The position numbers and the translations under genes are program-made. From Solirubrobacterales bacterium (GTDB lineage: Bacteria > Actinomycetota > Thermoleophilia > Solirubrobacterales > 70-9): a stretch of 5,299 nt of DNA. The notes beneath the pieces were generated by a model. It had not been told where the DNA came from. It searched no databases and saw only the letters and a list, made by a program, of their open reading frames with translations. Numbering within the stretch: position 1 is the stretch's first letter; each line of letters opens with the position of its first letter. The stretch is taken from assembly GCA_030152505.1 (NCBI GenBank), contig JASLJO010000156.1, forward strand, positions 1 through 5,299, in the 5' to 3' direction. Below, piece after piece: positions 1 to 5,299 of this stretch.

Positions 1-1
1 C

Positions 2-874
2 GGCCACATCGACGAGATCGGCCTCCACGTCACCTACATCGACGACGACGGATTCCTCTGGTTCGGCCCGATCGGGGGCTGGGATCCGCAGATCCTCGTC
101 GGCCAGCGGGTTGAGGTGCGAGGGCGCAAGGCCCTCGTTCCCGGCGTCGTCGGCCGCAAGCCGATTCACCTGCTCGACGGCGACCAGCGCAAGAAGGTGG
201 TCGAAATCAAGGGGATGCACATCGACATCGGCGCCGTCGACCGCGACGAGGCGGCGGCGCTCATCCGCGTCGGCGATCCGGTGGTGATCGCCGCCGAGCC
301 TCTGCGACTCGCCGGCGACCGGCTCGCCTCGCGCGCAATGGACAACCGGCTCGGCGCCTACGTCGCGCTCGAGGCGCTGCGCCGTTGCCACGAGCGCGGC
401 TCGCTCGGCGGCAGCTTCGCCGCCGTTGCCGCCGTCCAGGAGGAGATCGGCCTCTTCGGCGCCCGCACCGCCGCCTTCGAGGTCCGCCCCGACATCGCCG
501 TGGCGGTCGACGTCACCCACGCCACCGACGCGCCCGGGATCGACGAGAAGGAGGAGGGCAGCCACCCCTTCGGCTCGGGCGCGGTGATCTTCCGCGGCTC
601 GACCCTCTCCCCCAAGGTCTCCGAGCTCCTGATCGAGACCGCCGAGGCGGAGGGCATCGACTACACGCTCAGCGCCACTGGCCGTTCCTCGCATACCGAC
701 GCCGACGCGATCCAGATTTCGCGCGCGGGCATCCCCACCGGCCTGGTCTCGATCCCGCTGCGCTACATGCACTCGCCGGTCGAGCTGGTCGACCTCGGGG
801 ACCTCGAGGCAACCGTGGAGCTGATTGCCGCCTTCGCCGCGCGACTCGACGGCGACGTCGATCTCAGCCGCTGA
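2..874 (+). CDS. M42-family metallo-aminopeptidase (FrvX/TET type), 5' truncated by the window edge
   Basis: Cytoplasmic co-catalytic di-metal aminopeptidase (M42 / 'endoglucanase M' family) that trims N-terminal residues from peptides; relatives form large tetrahedral (TET) dodecamers. The open frame runs in from the left edge, and 290 codons are visible of a family length near 350, so about 60 N-terminal residues are missing. The family's metal and catalytic residues can be seen, numbered from the first visible residue: His2 and Asp4 in GHIDEIG, Asp114 in AMDNRLG, Glu147-Glu148 in VQEEIG (catalytic base and metal ligand), Asp170 in AVDVTH and His257 in YMHSPVE. The GTG at 116 is internal, because the HxDEIG motif lies upstream of it in the same frame. 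Its TGA ends one base before the stop of the convergent diguanylate cyclase gene. The enzyme looks intact and active; its natural substrate cannot be read from the sequence. Family assignment is firm, subfamily is not. Confidence 0.93.
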   Translation, partial: GHIDEIGLHVTYIDDDGFLWFGPIGGWDPQILVGQRVEVRGRKALVPGVVGRKPIHLLDGDQRKKVVEIKGMHIDIGAVDRDEAAALIRVGDPVVIAAEPLRLAGDRLASRAMDNRLGAYVALEALRRCHERGSLGGSFAAVAAVQEEIGLFGARTAAFEVRPDIAVAVDVTHATDAPGIDEKEEGSHPFGSGAVIFRGSTLSPKVSELLIETAEAEGIDYTLSATGRSSHTDADAIQISRAGIPTGLVSIPLRYMHSPVELVDLGDLEATVELIAAFAARLDGDVDLSR

Positions 875-875
875 C

Positions 876-1931
876 TCAGGAGGCGCCGATAATGACCCGG
901 TCGCGGCCACCGGCCTTGGCCGAGTAGAGGGCCGCGTCGGCGAGGCTGACGAGCTCGTCGGTGTCGACGATTCCCGGCGGCGCGACCGCGACGCCGATGC
1001 TGATCGTCACCTCGACCCCGATCGGCCGGCGCTCGCTCACTGCCTGGCGCAGGCGCTCGGCGATCTCGGCCGCGCCGGCTTTCCCCGCCCCCGGCAGGAC
1101 GACGAGGATCTCCTCGCCGCCGACGCGGTAGATCGAATCACCGGCACGCAGCGCGGCACGCATCGTGTAGGCGACGTCCTGCAGCACCGCGTCGCCGGCG
1201 GCGTGGCCGAGCCGGTCGTTGACATCCTTGAAGTGGTCGAGGTCGCAGAGCAGCAGGGCGTGTGAGAGTCCCTCCTCTTCGCTGGTCGGCTGCCCGTGGA
1301 GCTCGCTGAGGCGCTGGTCGAGCGCGTTGCGGTTGAAGAGCCCGGTGAGGGGGTCGAGGGTCGAGCGGCGCCGGTGGGCGCGATCGGACTCGTTCAGGGC
1401 GCCGGAGAGGATCACCGCGCTCATCACCAGAGCGACGGCGGCGACCAGCTCCTGGCGGTGGGCGGAGGCGGTCGCGGGGTCGAGGCCGACGGTGCCGATC
1501 AACATCAGGACGACGATGTAGGCGGTGCCGAACGCGATCCCGCGTGGCTCGAAGCGTGCGCCGAGCGTCAACGCCGGCAGTGCGAACCACATCAGCACCG
1601 GGCTCTCAGCGCCACCGGTGACGACCACCGCGTCGAGCAGCAACAGCGGCAGGATTCCCCAGGCGGTCGCCACCCAGAGAGCCGGGTGGGTGCTGTTGCG
1701 CATGAAGCTGTCGGCCACGGCGAAGCCGGCCAGGCCGGCAAGCAGCGGCGCGATCCACCACCAGCCGACCTCGCTGCCGACCGAGGTAAGCGCCAGGGCG
1801 AGGATGGCAAAGCAGCCGAAGCGATAGGGCCGCAGCCGCAGCTCCATGTCGATCAGGCGCTCGCGGCGCACGTCATCGCGGATCTCCGCCAGCGAGTCCG
1901 TCACCGGCCTCTCTCTCTGAGCATCGGGCAT
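876..1931 (-). CDS. Membrane-anchored GGDEF diguanylate cyclase
   Basis: Predicted to make cyclic di-GMP from two GTP at the inner face of the membrane. The 351-residue protein starts with a charged, Arg-rich cytoplasmic stretch (about 1-36). About six hydrophobic segments follow (roughly 37-53, 57-75, 85-104, 111-124, 132-150 and 161-178), then a short Arg-rich linker and a C-terminal GGDEF domain from about 190. Visible motifs are DPLTGLFNR (193-201), the metal-binding CDLDHFK with Asp230, Asn238 and Asp247 for the guanine, and the active-site loop GGEEI (271-275), where Ile replaces the usual Phe. RAGD (262-265) lies five residues before the loop, where the inhibitory I-site RxxD belongs, so product feedback is likely. 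There is no EAL or HD-GYP domain. The ATG at 1931 has GAGG five bases upstream; a GTG at 1904 is an alternative start. The sensory membrane region matches no named domain that I recognise. It is the last gene of the aro-pepQ strand. Confidence 0.9.
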   Translation of the reverse strand: MPDAQRERPVTDSLAEIRDDVRRERLIDMELRLRPYRFGCFAILALALTSVGSEVGWWWIAPLLAGLAGFAVADSFMRNSTHPALWVATAWGILPLLLLDAVVVTGGAESPVLMWFALPALTLGARFEPRGIAFGTAYIVVLMLIGTVGLDPATASAHRQELVAAVALVMSAVILSGALNESDRAHRRRSTLDPLTGLFNRNALDQRLSELHGQPTSEEEGLSHALLLCDLDHFKDVNDRLGHAAGDAVLQDVAYTMRAALRAGDSIYRVGGEEILVVLPGAGKAGAAEIAERLRQAVSERRPIGVEVTISIGVAVAPPGIVDTDELVSLADAALYSAKAGGRDRVIIGAS

Positions 1932-1976
1932 TACCGCCTCGCATCGGCGCCGCGGGGCGGGGACTTGAGATTGCAG
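1932..1976 (-). promoter_or_regulatory. 45-bp pepQ/diguanylate cyclase gap with ribosome binding site
   Basis: This is the largest intergenic gap in the window. Reading the minus strand, it ends in GCGAGG, five bases before the ATG at 1931, a reasonable Shine-Dalgarno site. The middle is a run of C and G in which CCGCC can pair with the GGCGG that overlaps the Shine-Dalgarno, so weak occlusion of the site is possible. I see no convincing -35/-10 pair and no terminator with a U-tract, so read-through from pepQ is the simplest reading. Confidence 0.45.
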
Positions 1977-3035
1977 CTACTCGACCAACAGAAATTCCTT
2001 GTTCAGTGAGCTGAGATTGCGACAGCCGTCCTCGGTGACGACGACCAGGTCCTCGATGCGCACGCCAAGCTCGCGCGGGATGTAGACCCCGGGCTCGATC
2101 GTGACCACTTCGCCCGCCGCGAGCGTGTCCTCGGAGCGCGGCGAGAGCCGCGGCGCCTCGTGCACCTCGAGGCCGACGCCGTGACCGAGGCCATGGCCGA
2201 ACTCCTCGCCGTGCCCCGCCGCCTCGATCGCCTCACGCGCGACGCCGTCGAGTGCCTCTCCCTCGATTCCGGCCCTGATCGCGCCGAGCGCCGCGGCCTG
2301 GGCCGCGAGCACGGTCGCGTAGACCTCGCGTGCCCGCTCGCCCGGCTCGCCGACAGCGTAGGTGCGGGTGCCATCCGAGCAATAACCGTCGAGCTTGGCA
2401 CCCATGTCGAAGACGACCAGATCACCCTGCGCGATCGGGCGCTCGCCAGGCTCGGCGTGCGGCAGGGCACCGTTGGGCCCGGCGGCGACGATCGCCGGGA
2501 ACGAGGGGTCGCCGCCGAGCTCGCGGATGCGCGCCTCGGCGGCGCGGGCGACGTCGCGCTCGCTGCGGCCGCCGAGGCCGCGCTCGATGCTCCAGCGCCA
2601 AACCTCGTCGGCCAGCTCGGAGGCGGCGGCGATCGCCGTCAGCTCAGCCTCGTCCTTGACCCGGCGCAGGCTCTCGACGGCGCCGCCGGCGGCCACCGGC
2701 TCGACCCCGTCGGCGAGCTTGCCTCGCAAACGCTCCAGCAGGCGGACGGAGACGTGATCGTCCTCGAAGCCGAAACGGCCGGAGAGGTGGCCGGCGATTC
2801 CGGCCAGCCAGTCATCGGTCACCGTCACCACCTCCCAACCCTCGACCTCGACTGCCGCCCGCTCGGTGTAGCGGAAGTCGGTAAGAAAGCAACGGATCTC
2901 GGGGCCGCAAACGCAAGCCCCATTCGTGCCCGTGAAACCGGTCAGGTAACGCACGTTGACCAACTCAGTGACCAGGATCAGGTCGAGCTCATGCTCGGCC
3001 AGCCCGGCCGCGAGGCGGTCACCGCGGTCCCTCAT
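1977..3035 (-). CDS. pepQ: M24B Xaa-Pro peptidase (aminopeptidase P / prolidase family)
   Basis: Cytoplasmic di-metal (usually Mn) peptidase that cleaves bonds involving proline, either Xaa-Pro dipeptides or N-terminal Xaa-Pro. At 352 residues it has the usual length of the short bacterial form: a creatinase-like N-terminal domain (about 1-125) and a pita-bread catalytic domain (about 130-350). All five metal ligands are visible: Asp210 (VFDMGA), Asp221 (CSDGTRT), His285 (GHGLGHGVGLEVHE), Glu314 (TIEPGVYIP) and Glu328 (VRIEDL). The conserved substrate-side His193 (LPHAEP) and His292 are also present. The ATG overlaps the aroQ stop as ATGA, and no strong Shine-Dalgarno precedes it, so translational coupling to aroQ is likely. 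The gene ends in TAG. An aroQ-pepQ pair is common in actinobacteria and firmicutes, though the metabolic reason is unclear. Prolidase versus aminopeptidase P activity cannot be decided from the sequence, so the symbol is positional as well as by homology. Confidence 0.93.
   Translation of the reverse strand: MRDRGDRLAAGLAEHELDLILVTELVNVRYLTGFTGTNGACVCGPEIRCFLTDFRYTERAAVEVEGWEVVTVTDDWLAGIAGHLSGRFGFEDDHVSVRLLERLRGKLADGVEPVAAGGAVESLRRVKDEAELTAIAAASELADEVWRWSIERGLGGRSERDVARAAEARIRELGGDPSFPAIVAAGPNGALPHAEPGERPIAQGDLVVFDMGAKLDGYCSDGTRTYAVGEPGERAREVYATVLAAQAAALGAIRAGIEGEALDGVAREAIEAAGHGEEFGHGLGHGVGLEVHEAPRLSPRSEDTLAAGEVVTIEPGVYIPRELGVRIEDLVVVTEDGCRNLSSLNKEFLLVE
3032..3035 (-). promoter_or_regulatory. 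ATGA stop-start overlap, aroQ to pepQ
   Basis: On the minus strand, the ATG of pepQ (3035-3033) and the TGA of aroQ (3034-3032) share bases. The 20 bases upstream hold only weak purine matches to a ribosome binding site, so ribosomes finishing aroQ probably re-initiate here. Confidence 0.75.
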
Positions 3036-3493
3036 GCGTCGTCGGCGACGCCGAGCTCGCCCGCCAGCCTGGAGAGGGCGTCGCGGTAGCCGTCCGGGCC
3101 CTTGCCCGAAACCTTCTCCAGCACGAGGCCGTCGAAGACCGACACCCGGCGCCAGTCCTGGCGCGACTCGACGTCGGAGAGGTGCACCTCGACCGCGGGC
3201 AGACCGGTCAGCTCGAGCGCGTCTGCGATCGCGCGGCTGTAGTGAGTCCAGGCACCGGCGTTGATCACGATCGCGTCCGCCAGCTCGGGAGCGCGGTGCA
3301 GGTATTCGGCGAACTCCCCCTCGGAGTTGGTCTGGAAGAAGATCGTTTCCAGGCCGAGCTCGCGGGCCACCGTCTGGATCCTCATCTCCAACTCACTCAA
3401 CGAGAGGCCGCCGTAGACCTCGGGGTCGCGCCGCTCCAGCACATCGAAGTTGACCCCGTGCAGGACGGCGACTCGGTTGTGGGCTGAGGTCAC
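3032..3493 (-). CDS. aroQ: Type II 3-dehydroquinate dehydratase
   Basis: Catalyses the third shikimate step, 3-dehydroquinate to 3-dehydroshikimate, as a cytoplasmic enzyme that is dodecameric in known relatives. The 153 residues fit the family (about 145-160). Catalytic Tyr27 sits in RRDPEVYGG, with Arg22 before it. Asn15 is in HGVNF, the substrate-binding INAGAWTH spans 77-84 (Asn78, His84), EVHLSD supplies His104, and the DWRR region supplies Arg115/116. The first loop departs from the usual GPNLN...LGxREP pattern: it reads GVNFD with LERRDP. The catalytic Tyr and Arg are kept, so an active enzyme is expected. The start is GTG at 3493, overlapping the aroKB stop as GTGA and preceded by AAGGAG with an eight-base spacer. 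The ATGA overlap with pepQ follows at the 3' end. Identity is secure. Confidence 0.95.
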   Translation of the reverse strand: MTSAHNRVAVLHGVNFDVLERRDPEVYGGLSLSELEMRIQTVARELGLETIFFQTNSEGEFAEYLHRAPELADAIVINAGAWTHYSRAIADALELTGLPAVEVHLSDVESRQDWRRVSVFDGLVLEKVSGKGPDGYRDALSRLAGELGVADDA

Positions 3494-3507
3494 TCGTAGA
3501 GCTCCTT
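3490..3507 (-). promoter_or_regulatory. aroQ ribosome binding site inside aroKB, with GTGA overlap
   Basis: On the minus strand AAGGAG (3507-3502) lies in the last codons of aroKB, eight bases before the aroQ GTG (3493-3491). That GTG overlaps the aroKB TGA (3492-3490). It is the strongest Shine-Dalgarno on the minus strand and decides the GTG start. AroQ can therefore be both coupled to the upstream gene and initiated on its own. Confidence 0.8.
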
Positions 3508-5022
3508 CACGGCGGCCTCGACCTTAGCCGGATCGAGGACCTCGCCGGTACGGGGCCTGCCGGGCTCGGAGAGGAGGACGAAGCCGACGCCGTCCGCGGT
3601 GCGCTTCTTGTCGCGCTGCAGGGCCTCGAGCACGGCGTCGGGCGCGGCATCGGATTCGAGCCTCACCGGCAGGCCATGGCTCCGCAGCTGAGCCTCAACC
3701 TCGTCGCGCAGCTCCCCCGCATCGGAGAGCCGCAATGCCGCGAGCAGGCCCAGGCCCACCGCCTCGCCGTGGCGGTAGCGGCTGTATCCGGTCGCCGTCT
3801 CAATCGCGTGGCCGACGGTGTGGCCGAGGTTGAGGACCTGGCGCCGGCCGCTGTCGCGCTCGTCGTCGGCGACGACCGCGCACTTGTAGCGAGCGCAGTC
3901 GAGGACGATGTCGACGAGGCTCTCGGGGTCGACCCGCTCGATCGAGCGAACCCGGTCCCAGAGGTCACCGCCCGCCAGCAAACCGGTCTTGAGCGCCTCG
4001 ACATAGCCCGCCGCGAGCTCCTCTCCCGGCAGGCTCGCCAGGGTCGCGGTGTCGGCGATCACCGCCGCGGGCAGATGGTAGGCACCGACGTAGTTCTTTC
4101 CCTCAGTCAGGTCCACCCCGGTCTTGCCGCCATAGGCCGAATCGACCTGGGCGACCAGGGTGGTCGGTACCTGGACCACTGAAACCCCGCGCTGATACAC
4201 GTGGGCGCAGAAGCCGGCCAGGTCGCCGACGACTCCCCCGCCGAGCGCGACGACGTGGTCCTCGCGGGTCATCCCGGAGCGAGCGAGGCCACTGAGAACC
4301 CGCTCGGCCTCGGCCATCGTCTTCGCCACCTCGCCCGGCTCGACCTCGATCGACCCCGCGAGCGGCTCGAGCCGCTTCGCGTACAGCTCCCCCACCGCTC
4401 TATCGGTTATGCAGAAGCGCCGACTCCCCAGCGGCCACCAATCCGCGTCCAGAAGGCCGCAACCGACATAGACCGGGTAGTCGCCCGAGGCGCTCGCGGC
4501 CCAGAGCAGCTTCGTCCCCTCCGGCAGCTCGGCAAGCGCCTGGATCGACGGCATCGCACGCGCGACCTGGCCGCGGTCGCCCTGCGGCACGATCACGTCC
4601 GCAAGCTCCTCATACAGCGGCAGTCGCACCGCGAGCAGCTCGGCGACGTCCGCGGCGCTGCGCGCCAGAGGACGATCGCTGCCCTCGATCCGCCGCCAGG
4701 CCTCCTCGGCACCGATCTGCAGCCAGACGACGACGTGACGGCCGAGTGCCGCTCGAACTCGCTCGGAAAGCACGCTGCCACCGCCGAGGGCGATCGCGCC
4801 GCCGTCGGCTTCCTCCAGCAGACCACCGACGACCTCCGCCTCCCGCGTCCGAAACCCCTCCTCGCCCAGTTGCTCGAAGGCCGCGGCGATCGGCATGCCC
4901 AGCTCGGCTTCCATCAGCTCGTCGATCTCGGTCGTCTCCAGACCGGCGTCCCGGGCCGCGGCGAGCGCGGTCGACTTTCCGGCACCCATGAAGCCGACGA
5001 AGACGATCGCGGGCCGGCTCAC
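3490..5022 (-). CDS. aroKB: Bifunctional shikimate kinase / 3-dehydroquinate synthase fusion (AroK-AroB)
   Basis: One 510-residue cytoplasmic protein carries two non-consecutive shikimate-pathway enzymes. Residues about 3-160 are shikimate kinase (shikimate plus ATP to shikimate 3-phosphate): Walker A GFMGAGKST (10-18), shikimate-binding Asp34, Arg58 and GGG (80-82), lid Arg117 (SDRPLA) and Arg133 (RLPLYEE). Residues about 172-508 are 3-dehydroquinate synthase (DAHP to 3-dehydroquinate, with NAD and Zn): GGGVVGDLAGF (261-271), Arg278, PTTLVAQVDSAYGGKTGVD (286-304) with Asp294 and Lys300, Asn310, Zn ligands Glu342, His401 and His418, Lys345, Lys380, Arg394, Asn398, His405 and Lys472. Both halves look catalytically complete. 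The joint (about 150-180) is short, with no stop or frame change. The GTG start at 5022 is required because the next Met (12) lies inside the Walker A loop. It lies four bases after aroC and overlaps aroQ. A fused AroKB is known in Thermotoga; the eukaryotic AROM protein uses a different order. Confidence 0.94.
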   Translation of the reverse strand: MSRPAIVFVGFMGAGKSTALAAARDAGLETTEIDELMEAELGMPIAAAFEQLGEEGFRTREAEVVGGLLEEADGGAIALGGGSVLSERVRAALGRHVVVWLQIGAEEAWRRIEGSDRPLARSAADVAELLAVRLPLYEELADVIVPQGDRGQVARAMPSIQALAELPEGTKLLWAASASGDYPVYVGCGLLDADWWPLGSRRFCITDRAVGELYAKRLEPLAGSIEVEPGEVAKTMAEAERVLSGLARSGMTREDHVVALGGGVVGDLAGFCAHVYQRGVSVVQVPTTLVAQVDSAYGGKTGVDLTEGKNYVGAYHLPAAVIADTATLASLPGEELAAGYVEALKTGLLAGGDLWDRVRSIERVDPESLVDIVLDCARYKCAVVADDERDSGRRQVLNLGHTVGHAIETATGYSRYRHGEAVGLGLLAALRLSDAGELRDEVEAQLRSHGLPVRLESDAAPDAVLEALQRDKKRTADGVGFVLLSEPGRPRTGEVLDPAKVEAAVKELYE

Positions 5023-5032
5023 GCCGTCACCC
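5020..5032 (-). promoter_or_regulatory. aroKB ribosome binding site built over the aroC stop
   Basis: On the minus strand the sequence reads GGGTGA, CGGC, then the GTG start (5022-5020). GGTGA matches the 3' extension of the Shine-Dalgarno consensus, and its last three bases are the aroC stop codon. Initiation of aroKB therefore probably depends on ribosomes terminating at aroC. Confidence 0.5.
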
Positions 5033-5299
5033 GCGGAAGTCGATGCGCCGCTTGTATGCGTCGACGGTGGCGAGCACGTCGTCGATGTGGTCGCCGCCGA
5101 ACTTCTCGCGGTAGCAGCGGGCGAGGGTGAGGCAGACCATCGCCTCTCCGACCACGGCCGCGGCGGGGACGACCGTGGAGTCGGTGCGCTCGCGCAGCGC
5201 CTGCGCCGGCTCCTTGGTCTCGGTGTCGACCGAGCGCAGCGGCTTGGTCAGGGTCGAGATCGGCTTGATCGCGGCCCGCACCGAGAGTGGCTGGCCGTT
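5027..5299 (-). CDS. aroC: Chorismate synthase, C-terminal part (5' end outside the window)
   Basis: Last enzyme of the shikimate pathway: converts EPSP (5-enolpyruvylshikimate 3-phosphate) to chorismate using reduced FMN without net redox change, as a cytoplasmic tetramer. Only the last 90 residues are visible. They match the family C-terminus: NGQPLSVRAAIKPISTL at the start, TKPLRSVD at about 22-29, the conserved ERTDSTVVPAAAVVGEAM segment with its Arg and Asp, and KFGGD near residues 69-73. The frame is open to the right edge, so the in-frame GTG at 5281 is internal and not the start; family proteins are about 360-400 residues. It is the most upstream visible gene of the aro unit, four bases before aroKB. 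The promoter and any regulation lie outside the window. Confidence 0.95.
   Translation of the reverse strand, partial: NGQPLSVRAAIKPISTLTKPLRSVDTETKEPAQALRERTDSTVVPAAAVVGEAMVCLTLARCYREKFGGDHIDDVLATVDAYKRRIDFRG

Noticed and set aside
116..118. GTG as start of the M42 peptidase
   Set aside because: The same frame upstream encodes GHIDEIG, holding a metal ligand and the catalytic Asp, so the gene begins outside the window.
911..922. Inverted repeat CGGCC-TT-GGCCG as a terminator for the M42 gene
   Set aside because: A two-base loop, no following T-run on either strand, and location inside conserved GGDEF coding sequence (AKAGGRDR region).
878..927. Perfect AGGAGG, eight-base spacer and ATG at 892 encoding an 11-residue peptide just after the M42 gene
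   Set aside because: It lies entirely antisense to the diguanylate cyclase C-terminus (DRVIIGAS), whose codons explain the bases. There is no independent sign of a real small gene, though ribosome profiling would settle it.
1296..2009. 237-codon open frame on the plus strand opposite the diguanylate cyclase
   Set aside because: Gly/Glu/Gln/His-rich shadow of a membrane protein gene, with no domain or supported start.
1977..2010. AT-richer patch at the pepQ 3' end as a promoter for the diguanylate cyclase
   Set aside because: TTGGTC on the minus strand has no -10-like hexamer at suitable spacing, and the patch encodes the family-typical pepQ C-terminus.
2160..3089. 309-codon open frame on the plus strand opposite pepQ and the aroQ 3' end
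   Set aside because: It is antisense to a gene with complete M24 motifs, shows low-complexity Ala/Arg/Gly/Asp composition and no recognisable domain. Long antisense frames are expected in DNA this GC-rich.
4201..5130. 309-codon open frame on the plus strand opposite aroKB and aroC
   Set aside because: Antisense to a gene with full kinase and synthase motifs, and it runs across two genes. The equal length to the other shadow frame is coincidence.
5279..5281. GTG as start of the rightmost minus-strand gene
   Set aside because: Upstream codons NGQPLS continue the conserved chorismate synthase motif to the window edge, so this is an internal Val.

Overview
This is a compact, very GC-rich window with almost no intergenic DNA. 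It looks like chromosomal housekeeping sequence from a high-GC actinobacterium. A Thermoleophilia/Solirubrobacterales-type lineage is my best guess, from the GC content, the GTG starts, the fused AroK-AroB and the YGGKTGVD-type dehydroquinate synthase. That placement is inference, not something the sequence proves.

Layout. On the plus strand, positions 2-874 hold the last ~290 codons of an M42-family metallo-aminopeptidase whose start lies left of the window. Everything else is on the minus strand and reads right to left: the 3' end of aroC (chorismate synthase, 5299-5027), an aroK-aroB fusion (5022-3490), aroQ (type II 3-dehydroquinase, 3493-3032), an M24B Xaa-Pro-type peptidase (3035-1977) and a membrane-anchored diguanylate cyclase (1931-876). 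The minus-strand genes are 4 bases apart, overlap by 4 bases (GTGA), overlap by 4 bases (ATGA), and are 45 bases apart, in that order. This looks like one transcription unit whose promoter lies beyond the right edge. The two converging units meet with their stop codons one base apart.

How the genes work together. AroB makes 3-dehydroquinate, AroQ dehydrates it, AroK phosphorylates shikimate and AroC makes chorismate, so four of the seven shikimate-pathway steps are encoded here. The order aroC-aroK-aroB-aroQ-pepQ matches the cluster of other actinobacteria such as Mycobacterium tuberculosis, where efp and nusB follow pepQ. Here the gene after pepQ is a c-di-GMP synthase instead.

I see no RNA genes, mobile elements, CRISPR arrays, long repeats or convincing terminators, and no intergenic gap longer than 45 bases. 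Nothing here amounts to a new biological system. The points most worth a second look are the AroK-AroB fusion, the diguanylate cyclase in the efp-nusB slot, the unusual AroQ active-site loop and the one-base convergent junction.
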